Origin: Bryobacteraceae bacterium
Lineage (GTDB): Bacteria > Acidobacteriota > Terriglobia > Bryobacterales > Bryobacteraceae
DNA length: 64,000 nt
Reading direction: 5' to 3'
Assembly: GCA_030041495.1 (NCBI GenBank)
Contig: JASHNT010000084.1
Span: 124,001 to 188,000 of the forward strand
Shown one piece after another: positions 38,285 through 47,046 of this stretch. Numbering within the stretch: position 1 is the stretch's first letter; each line of letters opens with the position of its first letter. Position numbers and translations under genes: made by a program. Below the pieces are notes generated by a model. The model did not search any database. It had not been told where the DNA came from and worked only from the letters and a program-made list of their open reading frames with translations.

Positions 38285-39631
38285 TTAAACGAGCGTCTTG
38301 CGCCACTCCGCGAGCCCACGGATGATGCAGTCGTCAAGCCATTTGAGAAAGCGAGGACGCAATTTGGCGACCGGCTCCGAGTACGCAGTGGTGAACGCGC
38401 CGCCTGACGCGCCCGAGTGAAACTCTGCCTTAACCAGTACCAGCCCTTTGTCTAAATTGGCATTGAACACCAGAGAGATAGCGCCGTTTGCATCACCCAC
38501 CCGAAGAGTTAGCATCACAACGTGCGGCGCGGACTCGGTGCCGAGAACCCCGGAGCTTGCTGCGAATCTGGATCCTAGAGCCCCAAGCTCATGCTCGAGC
38601 TTCAGGGCGGTCTCCCCAAACCTGGCGTGGGCTAACTGGCGCATTTCGGAGGCGCGTGTCGCTGTTTCCACGGCCCGCGAATCGGGGAGTCTTCCAAGCC
38701 CCGCGAACACATCCCTCGTCACCGCGACCGCTTCATCGACTGACCTCACCGGGGTCGCGTCGGCCGCGTGCACGATCGCCTTCGTCAAATCTCTCTTCTG
38801 GAGCCGCCCGAACAAGCTCACCAGCGCGGCTAGATCGCCCTCATCCGCGGCCTCCAGCGCATCGATGTACTTCTCCCAATCGTCGCGATGAACCACCAGC
38901 GGAAAAAAACCTCCCTTGATCAGAACCACACTCGCCAGCGCCCTGGCGACCCGCCCGTTTCCATCCTGGAACGGGTGAATCTGCGTAAACGCGTGGTGCA
39001 GCCACGCGGCCTCGACCATTGCAGGCACAGCGCGTTGATCGTGCTCCCGATGAAGCGCCACCAGGCGATCCATTTCAGAAGCGACGTGCTCTGGAGGGCA
39101 ATATTCGTGCACCGCTTTGTCGCGGCGCGTCGGATTGTTGGGATGCTCTTTGTAGGCACCCCGCTTGAGCTCGACGAAAACATCAGTACCGAACTGGTCC
39201 CTTCCCTTGACGATGTCCTGCTCCCGCAGTAGCGCGGCGTGCAGCTCCTTGATGTAACCGGTGCTAAGGTCGCGCCGCTGCGCGACGAAGTCGAACAGCC
39301 CTTCCAGCACATCCTCGTGGGTCTGAATGATTCGTGCCACCAATTCCGGCTCACGATTGGTGGACTCCCGCGCAATGTAAGACGAATCGATGCCCCGCCG
39401 GATCAGGATTTCCGTGGTGCCCCTGTCCAGCGTGTAAACGCCTTCGATGATCCCGGTCTCAATCGACCACTCACGCGCAAGCTCCGCCGAGAAGGCTTTC
39501 GTGTCCAGCGTTGCCCGCTGGTCCAGCCAGACCTGATACAGCGACTCCAGCTCCCGGTCTCGGAATTGCTCCAAGTCCGCCGGAAGATCGGCGATCTCCT
39601 GCCATTTATGGTGAATGGGGGCGGCGGACAT
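38285..39631 (-). CDS. Fic-domain protein (probable AMP-transferase), N-terminal inhibitory helix
   Basis: 448 residues from ATG 39631. The Fic active-site motif H-P-F-Q-D-G-N-G-R-V-A-R is intact at residues 219-230. Upstream, T-G-I-I-E-G at 59-64 matches the (S/T)xxxE(G/N) inhibitory motif with Glu63, so this is a class II, self-inhibited Fic protein. Residues about 260-448 form a C-terminal region not typical of short Fic proteins, with no recognised domain. Fic enzymes usually attach AMP to a hydroxyl of target proteins. No antitoxin gene lies next to it. Convergent with carB, with a 1-bp gap. Confidence 0.9.
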   Translation of the reverse strand: MSAAPIHHKWQEIADLPADLEQFRDRELESLYQVWLDQRATLDTKAFSAELAREWSIETGIIEGVYTLDRGTTEILIRRGIDSSYIARESTNREPELVARIIQTHEDVLEGLFDFVAQRRDLSTGYIKELHAALLREQDIVKGRDQFGTDVFVELKRGAYKEHPNNPTRRDKAVHEYCPPEHVASEMDRLVALHREHDQRAVPAMVEAAWLHHAFTQIHPFQDGNGRVARALASVVLIKGGFFPLVVHRDDWEKYIDALEAADEGDLAALVSLFGRLQKRDLTKAIVHAADATPVRSVDEAVAVTRDVFAGLGRLPDSRAVETATRASEMRQLAHARFGETALKLEHELGALGSRFAASSGVLGTESAPHVVMLTLRVGDANGAISLVFNANLDKGLVLVKAEFHSGASGGAFTTAYSEPVAKLRPRFLKWLDDCIIRGLAEWRKTLV

Positions 39632-39740
39632 GCCCCCATCGTAGCGCTTCCACGGAACTCGCCGGCACAACGGAACCTAGCGCGGGCCGTAAGAGCCGAA
39701 TTGCCCGAACAGGTCGGGGCCGCGCTGGCCCTTGTGCCGG

Positions 39741-40562
39741 CTAATTCGCCATCACGTTCAGCACCAGCTTCTGCAATTGCGGAAGCTCCTTGGTGCGAGC
39801 CGCCGTACTCAAAGGATTCCCCGCCAGAGAAAGCGTGCGGAACGGCTCGATCGCGGCCGCGGGGCCGGGCTGCGGCGTGGTAGCTGCCACCAGAGGCTCC
39901 AAGTCCTTGATCTGGTTCTGGTCCAGGTACAGATAGCGCCAGTCTTTGAGACCCTTCAGCGCGGAAATGTCAGTGATCTTGTTGCGCCTGACGTTCAGCA
40001 GCCACAACGATTTGATCCCGGCCAGAGGCGTCAGGTCCGTGATCTGATTCCCCGGCAGAATCAGCTCCTGCAATTTCGGCAAACCACTCAAGGGGGTCAA
40101 ATCCGAAACCTGATTATTCGAGAGATCCAGGTGCGTCAGCTCCTTCAAATTCGCCAACGGGCGCAGGTCGGAGACCTGGCTCCCGGAAAGATCCAGAAAC
40201 TCCAGCTTGGTCAGCCCAGCAAGCGGCGACAAGTCGTGAATCTTCCCGCCGTGGATGGTGATCGACTCGAGATCGGTCAACTTTGCCAGTGGCGAAAGGT
40301 CGGTAACCGGCCCGTCGGCGAGATATAAGAACGCGAGCTTGGTACAGGCTTCCAGGCCCGAAAGATCGTGCACCGTCTGGCCCATGCCCGCCGAGACCAG
40401 GAGGATGGAGTCCAGGTGGCCCTCATCGGGATTCTTCGAGTCGTGGTCCGGCAAGTATTTGCGGACCACCTGGTTGAGCGCAGGATCCTTAAAGGTAACT
40501 TGTTGGCCGTTCAGTGCGGCGGCCGCAGTGAGAAGCAAAAGTTGGGGAGTCAGGCAACGCAT
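39741..40562 (-). CDS. Secreted leucine-rich repeat protein
   Basis: A 273-residue protein with a signal peptide (M-R-C-L-T-P-Q-L-L-L-L-T-A-A-A-A-L-N-G). About eight 22-residue internalin-type LRRs follow, with the pattern L-x-x-L-x-L-x-x-N-x-I/V-x-D-L-x-P-L (for example L-T-H-L-D-L-S-N-N-Q-V-S-D-L-T-P-L). The C-terminus ends after a capping-like segment with no anchor. Such proteins bind other proteins outside the cytoplasm; no target can be named. 57 bp after the GH20 gene start-side region and on the same strand. Confidence 0.88.
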   Translation of the reverse strand: MRCLTPQLLLLTAAAALNGQQVTFKDPALNQVVRKYLPDHDSKNPDEGHLDSILLVSAGMGQTVHDLSGLEACTKLAFLYLADGPVTDLSPLAKLTDLESITIHGGKIHDLSPLAGLTKLEFLDLSGSQVSDLRPLANLKELTHLDLSNNQVSDLTPLSGLPKLQELILPGNQITDLTPLAGIKSLWLLNVRRNKITDISALKGLKDWRYLYLDQNQIKDLEPLVAATTPQPGPAAAIEPFRTLSLAGNPLSTAARTKELPQLQKLVLNVMAN

Positions 40563-40618
40563 TCAGGACAAGCTCCGACAACATTGTAGACTCCGGTCCT
40601 GGGGTCTTCAATACTGTC

Positions 40619-42637
40619 TTAACGGGTCACCTCCACCAGCTTCTGAACGGCGGGGGCGAACGGAAGCAGCAGATTCGCCGTGTGTCGGGAAGCGTCCTTG
40701 ATCGCGTCCAGTGCGTTCTGCTTCCATCCGGCGGGCGAGCCGGAACTGGCATAGTCCAGCGCCTGCTCACTGATCCCGCACAGCTTGGTCACCTCATCCG
40801 CCACCGGCAAATCCTCCGCCAGCAAGGAATTACTGGCAAGCAAGGGCCGCACGTCCTCCGCCGCTTTGGACCATGCCGCCAGAATCGCGCGTAGCTCCGC
40901 TGCCGCGGCGACATTCGGCGAACTCAGATACGCGTCCACGGCCATGCCGAACATCCTCGCGGCGTCGCTCTCCGGCGGAATCGCATCCACGAGATGATTG
41001 AACGGTGTGGCCGAGCCATACGGTCCGCGATGCCGCTCGTAGCCCTTCACCGGCTCCAGAATCGCCGCGAACGCGTTGAGGGGCCCTACCGGCATGTTCC
41101 CGGCGAGCCTCTCCCGCATCAGCTTCAGATTCGAGCGCTGCGTCAGTCCCAGCCACTCCAGCCAGCGATTGGTGCTGTCCAGACGCGCGTACATCGACGC
41201 GACATCCGTCGTGTTCTGCGGCGACCAGAAGCGCTCCGCAATGGCAGCGAGCCTGGGCCATAGCTTTGCATCCAGCGTTTCCGCCGTGACAAGCTCTTCC
41301 CACTGCGCAGCTTCTCCACCCAGGACTCGAGCCTGTTCCTCCGGACTCAGTTTCGCGGCGTCTCCACCCAAAGGGTCTACCGCGTAGTGCTGCGCCGCGG
41401 ATTGCATCAGGTCCAGATAATACCCGGCCGAAAGAATTCCGGTATAACCCTGCCGGGCCGCCTCCGCCAGAGATTTCGTTCCGCGCCAGGATTGAATCAG
41501 GATGGATCTCGGCAGTTCCGGAGCCAGAATTTCATCCCACCCCACCATCTTTTTCCCGTAGTGCGCCAGAATTTTTTGCAGACGCTTGTTGAAATACGCC
41601 TGCAGCGCTTTCGGGTCAGCAAGCTTGTGCAGCTTCATGAAAGCGCGGATTTTGGGCTGGCTGGTCCATTCCTGGGCGCTAACCTCATCGCCTCCGATGT
41701 GAAAATATTCGTCGGGAAACAGCTTCGCCATTTCACCGAATAATCCGTCCAGGAATTTGTAAGTCGATTCCCGGGTCGGGTCGATGACGCCGGCCGGGTC
41801 GCCTTTATCGTGCACGATCTGGTAGGTTCCCGGCTTCGACGCCAGATTCGGATACGCAGCCAGCCAGCTTGTGGAGTGTCCCGGCACGTCGAATTCCGGA
41901 ACCACGCGCACTCCCCGGTCGCGCGCGTAGGCCACCACGTCGCGAATCTCGGCTTGCGTGTAATACCAGCCGTCGGAGCCCAACTGCTGCAGCTTGGGGA
42001 ACTTCTTGCTCTCAACGCGAAATCCCTGATCGTCGGACAAGTGCCAATGCAGCACGTTGAGCTTCACCGCGGCCAGCCCGTCGATGGTGCGTTTGATTCC
42101 TTCCACCGGGATGAAATGGCGCGATACGTCCAGCGACAGCCCACGCCACGGAAAACGCGGATTATCGTGAATCTCCACCGCCGGAGCACAGAACCCGGGC
42201 TGATCGCCCAAGCAGGGAGTCACCAGTTGCAGAAACGTTTCCAGACCCCGCAGCACGCCCAAGGGTCCGTCTGAAGACAGGCGTATTCGATCGGAGGCGA
42301 TCGACAGCGCGTAGGATTCGTCATCGCCCAGTCTTTGGGGCGGCTTGTGGTCAGGCTTTTCGATGACGATGTTCAACATGGCTTCCTCAGTCTTGGGCAG
42401 CGCCGCGGGTAGAGGCAATCCGGTCTGCCGCGCGAGCCTCATCATGGTGCGCAGAGCCGCGGCCTTGACGCGCGCATCGCCCGCTCCCGCGCCGGCAATC
42501 GAGATGGAAAAATCGGTGCCGATCCGCAGAGTCCCTTGGCCCACGCTCACCTGCGCCGGCCATGGCATCAAGGGCAGTTGTTGCGCAGGGGCCGGAACGC
42601 TGGCGCACAGCAGCACAGCGGCGCACAAGCGCCCCAT
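40619..42637 (-). CDS. Beta-N-acetylhexosaminidase (GH20)
   Basis: 672 residues from ATG 42637, with a signal peptide ending near A-P-A-Q. An N-terminal GH20b-like domain precedes the catalytic TIM barrel with F-P-W-R-G-L-S-L-D-V-S-R-H-F, H-W-H-L-S-D-D-Q-G-F-R and the catalytic Asp-Glu pair in H-I-G-G-D-E (residues about 313-318). It releases terminal GlcNAc or GalNAc outside the cytoplasm, useful for chitin or glycan breakdown. Its ATG overlaps the stop of the propeller gene by one base (TGATG), so the two form an operon. Confidence 0.94.
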   Translation of the reverse strand: MGRLCAAVLLCASVPAPAQQLPLMPWPAQVSVGQGTLRIGTDFSISIAGAGAGDARVKAAALRTMMRLARQTGLPLPAALPKTEEAMLNIVIEKPDHKPPQRLGDDESYALSIASDRIRLSSDGPLGVLRGLETFLQLVTPCLGDQPGFCAPAVEIHDNPRFPWRGLSLDVSRHFIPVEGIKRTIDGLAAVKLNVLHWHLSDDQGFRVESKKFPKLQQLGSDGWYYTQAEIRDVVAYARDRGVRVVPEFDVPGHSTSWLAAYPNLASKPGTYQIVHDKGDPAGVIDPTRESTYKFLDGLFGEMAKLFPDEYFHIGGDEVSAQEWTSQPKIRAFMKLHKLADPKALQAYFNKRLQKILAHYGKKMVGWDEILAPELPRSILIQSWRGTKSLAEAARQGYTGILSAGYYLDLMQSAAQHYAVDPLGGDAAKLSPEEQARVLGGEAAQWEELVTAETLDAKLWPRLAAIAERFWSPQNTTDVASMYARLDSTNRWLEWLGLTQRSNLKLMRERLAGNMPVGPLNAFAAILEPVKGYERHRGPYGSATPFNHLVDAIPPESDAARMFGMAVDAYLSSPNVAAAAELRAILAAWSKAAEDVRPLLASNSLLAEDLPVADEVTKLCGISEQALDYASSGSPAGWKQNALDAIKDASRHTANLLLPFAPAVQKLVEVTR

Positions 42638-43713
42638 CAAGCTCGCCCCACGCTCACCGCATACACCGGAGGCAGATTCGCCGCCAGCACACTCCAGCTT
42701 TCGCCGGCGTCGTTACTCGAAAACACCGTTCCGCCTTCGGTGCCGAAATACACTCCAGCGGGTTTTGCGTGATCCGAGGTCATCGCCTCCCGCAGCACCG
42801 TTACGTGCGCGTCATGCTTAGGCAATCCGCGTGTCATCAGCTTCCAGCTCTTGCCGCCGTCCCGGCTGCGGGCCACGGCGAGTTGCCCCTTCAAGTTGCA
42901 GCGGTATTCGGCGCCCTCATGCGGAATGGTGAACAGAGTCTCCGGCTCGGCTTGGGGCACTGCCAGCCCGAACCCGAAGCGCGAAGGCAGCCCGTGGGTG
43001 ATGTCGGTCCACTTCTTTCCGGTCAGCTTGCCTTTATAGACGCCGCAATGGTTTTGTTGGTATAGCGTCTCGGGCTGCGCGGGATGCGCCAGCAACTTGT
43101 GCACGCATTGGCCGACCTCAGGAAATTTGTCGGGCAGAAAATCCGCGCGCACGCCCTGATTGTGCGGCTCCCAGCTTGCTCCTCCGTCCAGCGTGCGGAA
43201 AGCGCCGGCGGCGGAAATCGCCACCGCCATCCGTCCTCCGCCCAGGCACTGTATCGAGTGCAGGCACATCCCGCCGGCCCCCGGCATCCATTTGGAGCGC
43301 GTGGGATGGAGGGTCAGCGATTCCATCATGTCCCACGATTCGCCCCAGTCCGTGCTGCGGAACAGCGCGCCGGGATCGCAGCCCGCATAGACGACACCGG
43401 CCTCGTCGGCGTGTCCGGGTTCGATGTGCCACACGCGTTTGAGCGTCTCGCCCTCCAACCCGCGCAACGCGAGCCCCTTGTCGGAGAGCTTCCAGGTCTT
43501 CCCGCCATCCGTGCTCGCATGAATGTGCGGCCCGAACCAGGCCGAGTTGACTGCGGCGTACCAGCGCTTCGGATCCCTGGGATCCTGCGTTACGTGATGG
43601 ACCTCGTTTCCCCGCAAAAACGGGCCTTCGATCTTCCACGACTCGCGATCCCGGGACTTCGCCACAAACGCGCCCTTGCGGGTGCCCAGCCAGACTGCGA
43701 TCTTTTCAGCCAT
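42637..43713 (-). CDS. BNR/sialidase-like beta-propeller protein
   Basis: A 358-residue protein without a signal peptide. It has several Asp-box repeats (S-T-D-G-G-K-T-W, S-T-D-W-G-E-S-W, T-L-D-G-G-A-S-W, S-R-D-G-G-K-S-W, S-N-D-A-G-E-S-W) that mark the blade corners of a sialidase/VPS10-type propeller. Catalytic Arg residues of true sialidases are not evident, so an enzymatic role is doubtful. First gene of the operon with the GH20 enzyme, divergent from the parvulin gene. Confidence 0.85.
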   Translation of the reverse strand: MAEKIAVWLGTRKGAFVAKSRDRESWKIEGPFLRGNEVHHVTQDPRDPKRWYAAVNSAWFGPHIHASTDGGKTWKLSDKGLALRGLEGETLKRVWHIEPGHADEAGVVYAGCDPGALFRSTDWGESWDMMESLTLHPTRSKWMPGAGGMCLHSIQCLGGGRMAVAISAAGAFRTLDGGASWEPHNQGVRADFLPDKFPEVGQCVHKLLAHPAQPETLYQQNHCGVYKGKLTGKKWTDITHGLPSRFGFGLAVPQAEPETLFTIPHEGAEYRCNLKGQLAVARSRDGGKSWKLMTRGLPKHDAHVTVLREAMTSDHAKPAGVYFGTEGGTVFSSNDAGESWSVLAANLPPVYAVSVGRA

Positions 43714-43768
43714 GCCCCATTCTAGTGGGAAACAGGCGTCACAGCGCTCGGCTGCTATGCTTGGGTGT

Positions 43769-44608
43769 ATGAAGAAACTCGCGTTTTTGTTTGTGGCCGC
43801 GGCATCCGCTCGGGCTCAGGCTCCGGCTGCTGACCCGGTTGTGCTCACGGTGGGCGATCAAAAGATCACCCAATCCGAATTCGAGCGCATCGTCAGCACG
43901 CTGCCCGAACAGGCCCAGGCGCAGGCGAAGAGTGCCGACGGCCGCCGCCAGTTGGCCGACCAACTGGTGGAGTTAATGGTTCTCGCCCAGCAGGCTCGCG
44001 CCGAGAAGCTGGATCAGGTTCCCGACGTCAAAACCCGGCTGGAGATCGGTTCCGACCAGATCTTGGCGAGCGCCGTCTACCACGCTCTGGCCACGCCCGG
44101 CGAAGCCGCCCTGCGCGCCTACTACGACGCGCACAAAAGCGAGATGGAGCAGGTGCACGCACGGCACATCCTCATCCGGTTCCAGGGCTCGCCCGTGCCG
44201 CTGCGGACCGGCGAGAAGGACTTGACCGAAGCCGAGGCTTTGCAAAAGTGCAAGGACCTGCGCGCGAAGATTGCCGCCGGAGCGAAGTTCGCCGAGGTGG
44301 CGCAAGCCGAAAGCGACGACGCGGGATCCGGTCAGAACGGCGGCGATCTCGATACCTTCGGACACGGCGCGATGGTGCCCGAATTCGAAAAGGCCGCTTT
44401 CGCGCTGAAGGTGGGCGAGGTGAGCGAGCCGGTGCGTAGCCAGTTCGGCTATCACCTGATTTTGGTCGAATCCCACACCACCAAGTCGTACGAGGAAGCG
44501 CTTCCGGATATCCAGAAAGCGCTCGGTCCCGCCGCCGCCGACAAGGCCGTGAACGAGATGAAGGCGAAGGCCAGCGTGAAGTACGACGATTCTTACTTCG
44601 GGAGGTAA
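43769..44608 (+). CDS. Secreted parvulin-type peptidyl-prolyl isomerase (PpiC/SurA-like)
   Basis: 279 residues from ATG 43769. A short signal peptide (K-K-L-A-F-L-F-V-A-A-A-S-A-R-A) leads to a SurA_N-like helical region, then a rotamase domain with V-H-A-R-H-I-L-I-R, A-G-A-K-F-A-E-V-A, S-G-Q-N-G-G-D-L-D-T-F-G-H-G-A-M-V-P-E-F and F-G-Y-H-L-I-L-V. The protein folds outer-membrane or periplasmic clients by prolyl cis-trans isomerisation. It stands alone; the upstream 55 bp with the divergent propeller gene is the likely promoter region. Confidence 0.92.
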   Translation: MKKLAFLFVAAASARAQAPAADPVVLTVGDQKITQSEFERIVSTLPEQAQAQAKSADGRRQLADQLVELMVLAQQARAEKLDQVPDVKTRLEIGSDQILASAVYHALATPGEAALRAYYDAHKSEMEQVHARHILIRFQGSPVPLRTGEKDLTEAEALQKCKDLRAKIAAGAKFAEVAQAESDDAGSGQNGGDLDTFGHGAMVPEFEKAAFALKVGEVSEPVRSQFGYHLILVESHTTKSYEEALPDIQKALGPAAADKAVNEMKAKASVKYDDSYFGR

Positions 44609-44698
44609 TTCCGCCGCTCCAACGCCGCTTTGCGCTTAATGCGGGACTCGCCCGTTACGCCCCGCGGCGCCCATAAAGAGCGATAAAATCAAAGCGTT

Positions 44699-45616
44699 AT
44701 GGCATCGGTAGCCGAGCAGCTTCCCCAGCGAGCCAAGTCCGGGCCGATGCGGGGCGTGCCGTGGGTGGAGCTGGCGTGGTTCGGGGCTTTGCTGATCGCC
44801 GGGAGCTATCCGATCCTGCGGCATTTAGTGGAGCAGTGGGCCACCGATGAGGACGTCAATCACGGGTTCCTGGTGCCGCTGGTGGCGGCCTGGATCGCCT
44901 GGAGCCGGAGGGAGCGGATTCTGGCGCTGAAGCTGGAGCCGGCCTGGTGGGGCCTGGGCGTGATGGCGTGGGGGACGGCGCAAGGCTACCTGGGTTGGAT
45001 CGGCGCGGAACTGTTTCTGCAGCGCACCTCGGTGTTGATCCTGCTGGTGGGAATGCTGTTGACCATCGGAGGCGCGGCGCTAGTGCGGGAGCTGGCTTTT
45101 CCGCTGCTGCTATTGCCGTTCATGATTCCGCTGCCGGCGGTAATCTACAATCGCGTCACGTTTCCCTTGCAGTTGTTTGCCAGCGCGGCGGCCGAATGGG
45201 TGCTGGACCTGCTGGGTTATCCGGTGCTGCGGGACGGCAATATCCTGGAGTTGGCCAGCCAGAAGCTGTCGGTAGCGGAGGCCTGCAGCGGAATCCGCAG
45301 CCTGCTGTCACTGTCGTTTCTGTCGCTGGTGTACGCCTACTTTTTCGATACGCGGGTGTGGATGCGGTGGGTGCTGCTGGCGGCCACCGTTCCCATCGCG
45401 ATCGTGGCTAACGCGGGCCGCGTGGCCATCACCGGGATGCTGAGCGAGATCAACCCGGATCTGGCGCATGGTTTCTTTCACGAGCTGGAAGGTTGGGTGA
45501 TCTTCGTGATCGCGTTTCTGATGCTGCTGGCGCTGCACGGAGCCATCCGCGGCGCGCTGCGGCTGCGAGGTCAAGCTGGACGGAAGGTCAAGCAGCAGGA
45601 GGCTCCCGGTGTTTGA
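44699..45616 (+). CDS. xrt: Exosortase
   Basis: A 305-residue integral membrane protein with about 8 helices and the exosortase catalytic set: Cys196 in E-A-C-S-G-I-R-S-L, Arg241 in A-N-A-G-R-V and His261 in F-F-H-E-L-E-G-W. The N-terminal N-H-G-F-L-V-P is also family-typical. Exosortases cut and attach PEP-CTERM-type proteins at the membrane. Its stop overlaps the EpsI start by 8 bp. No PEP-CTERM substrate is encoded in this window, so the targets must be elsewhere. Confidence 0.94.
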   Translation: MASVAEQLPQRAKSGPMRGVPWVELAWFGALLIAGSYPILRHLVEQWATDEDVNHGFLVPLVAAWIAWSRRERILALKLEPAWWGLGVMAWGTAQGYLGWIGAELFLQRTSVLILLVGMLLTIGGAALVRELAFPLLLLPFMIPLPAVIYNRVTFPLQLFASAAAEWVLDLLGYPVLRDGNILELASQKLSVAEACSGIRSLLSLSFLSLVYAYFFDTRVWMRWVLLAATVPIAIVANAGRVAITGMLSEINPDLAHGFFHELEGWVIFVIAFLMLLALHGAIRGALRLRGQAGRKVKQQEAPGV

Positions 45617-46271
45617 TTTTCTGAAATCGCGGGCGGCGCTGGCGGTGACGATTCTGCTGCTGGCACAGGCGGCGGTGCTGTACAGCTCCGTGAAGCCGGA
45701 GGTGATTCCGGAAAGCCGACCGCTGCGGGCCTTGCCGCTAGACATGGGCCCCTGGAGCTACCAACAGGACTTCGAAGTGGACCAGGAGACGCAAGACGTG
45801 CTGAAGGCTGACGATCTACTGCTGCGCGGCTACCAGGACGCAGGCACCCATCGCGCCGGGACGCTGTTTGTGGCGGCCTTCCGCAGCCAGCGCAACGGGA
45901 AGGCTCCGCATTCGCCCAAGAACTGCCTGCCCGGCTCGGGCTGGACGCAGTTGAGCTCGGACTTGTATTCGATTGAGGTGGGCAATCCCCAGCCGATCGT
46001 GGTGAACCGCTACATCGTCCAGCATGGGGACGACCGCAGTGTGGTGATGTACTGGTATCAATCGCGGGAGCGGGTGATCGCCAGCGAATACCGCGCCAAG
46101 TTTTGGGTGATGGCCGACGCCATCCGGCTTAACCGCACCGACACGGCCTTGGTGCGAGTGGTGATGCCCATCCTGCCGTCCGACAACGCCGATCCAGCCA
46201 ACGCCACGCGCGCCGCGGTGAGCTTCATTCAAGCCTTCTTTCAGCCCCTGCGGCACATTCTGCCGGCGTGA
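45609..46271 (+). CDS. epsI: EpsI-family protein (exosortase-associated)
   Basis: 220 residues, GTG start, with one N-terminal transmembrane helix. The EpsI signature H-S-P-K-N-C-L-P-G-S-G-W lies near residue 100, followed by V-V-N-R-Y-I-V and V-M-Y-W-Y-Q-S-R-E-R. EpsI proteins accompany exosortases in EPS loci and are sometimes fused to them; molecular function is unknown. It overlaps the exosortase gene by 8 bp and is 34 bp before the nucleotidyltransferase gene. Confidence 0.92.
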   Translation: MFDFLKSRAALAVTILLLAQAAVLYSSVKPEVIPESRPLRALPLDMGPWSYQQDFEVDQETQDVLKADDLLLRGYQDAGTHRAGTLFVAAFRSQRNGKAPHSPKNCLPGSGWTQLSSDLYSIEVGNPQPIVVNRYIVQHGDDRSVVMYWYQSRERVIASEYRAKFWVMADAIRLNRTDTALVRVVMPILPSDNADPANATRAAVSFIQAFFQPLRHILPA

Positions 46272-46305
46272 ACGTGCGGCAGTTGGTAGAATCACAGATT
46301 CAGCG

Positions 46306-47034
46306 ATGAAGGGAATTATTCTGGCCGGGGGAACCGGCAGCCGGCTGTACCCGCTCACCAAGATCACCAACAAGCACCTGTTGCCGATCTTCGACAAGCC
46401 CATGATCTATTACCCGCTGCAGACGCTGGTGGAGGCGGGGATTAAGGATATTCTGCTGGTGACTGGAGGGCGGAACTCGGGTGATTTTCTCCGGCTTCTG
46501 GCCAACGGCAAGGAGTTCGGGCTGGCGCATCTGAACTACACCTATCAGGAAGGCGAGGGCGGCATTGCCGACGCTCTGGCCTTGGCCGAGCACTTCGCCG
46601 ATGGCGAGAAGATCTGCGTAATCTTGGGCGACAACATCCTGGAGGGGTCGATCCGGGAGGCGGTGGACGCGTTCGAGCGGCAGGCGCGGGGCGCACGCAT
46701 CCTGCTCAAGGAAGTTCCTGATGCCGAGCGCTTCGGGGTCGCGGAAATTAAAGGCGATCGCATCGTGGGAATCGAGGAAAAGCCGGCGCGTCCCAAGTCG
46801 CATTCTGCGGTCATCGGCGTGTATATGTACGACGGGACGGTTTTCGATAAAGTCCGGACGCTGGTGCCCAGCGGCCGCGGTGAGCTGGAAATCACCGACG
46901 TCAACAACGCCTACATCCGCGAAGGCACCATGACTTTCTCCCACCTCGACGGCTGGTGGACCGACGCGGGCACCTTCGAGTCCCTGCTCCGCGCCACCAA
47001 CCTCGTCGCTCAGTCGCGTGGGGCGAAGGCCTGA
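46306..47034 (+). CDS. Sugar-phosphate nucleotidyltransferase (RmlA-like, short form)
   Basis: 242 residues with the N-terminal signature L-A-G-G-T-G-S-R-L-Y-P-L-T-K and K-H-L-L-P-I-F-D-K-P-M-I-Y-Y-P-L of glucose-1-phosphate thymidylyltransferases, G-D-N-I-L for metal binding and E-K-P for the sugar site. It is about 45 residues shorter than classic RmlA, lacking its C-terminal allosteric helices, as in archaeal/short RmlA types. It makes a dTDP- or UDP-sugar for surface glycans. Probably part of the exosortase operon. Confidence 0.9.
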   Translation: MKGIILAGGTGSRLYPLTKITNKHLLPIFDKPMIYYPLQTLVEAGIKDILLVTGGRNSGDFLRLLANGKEFGLAHLNYTYQEGEGGIADALALAEHFADGEKICVILGDNILEGSIREAVDAFERQARGARILLKEVPDAERFGVAEIKGDRIVGIEEKPARPKSHSAVIGVYMYDGTVFDKVRTLVPSGRGELEITDVNNAYIREGTMTFSHLDGWWTDAGTFESLLRATNLVAQSRGAKA

Positions 47035-47046
47035 CACGGCACGTGT

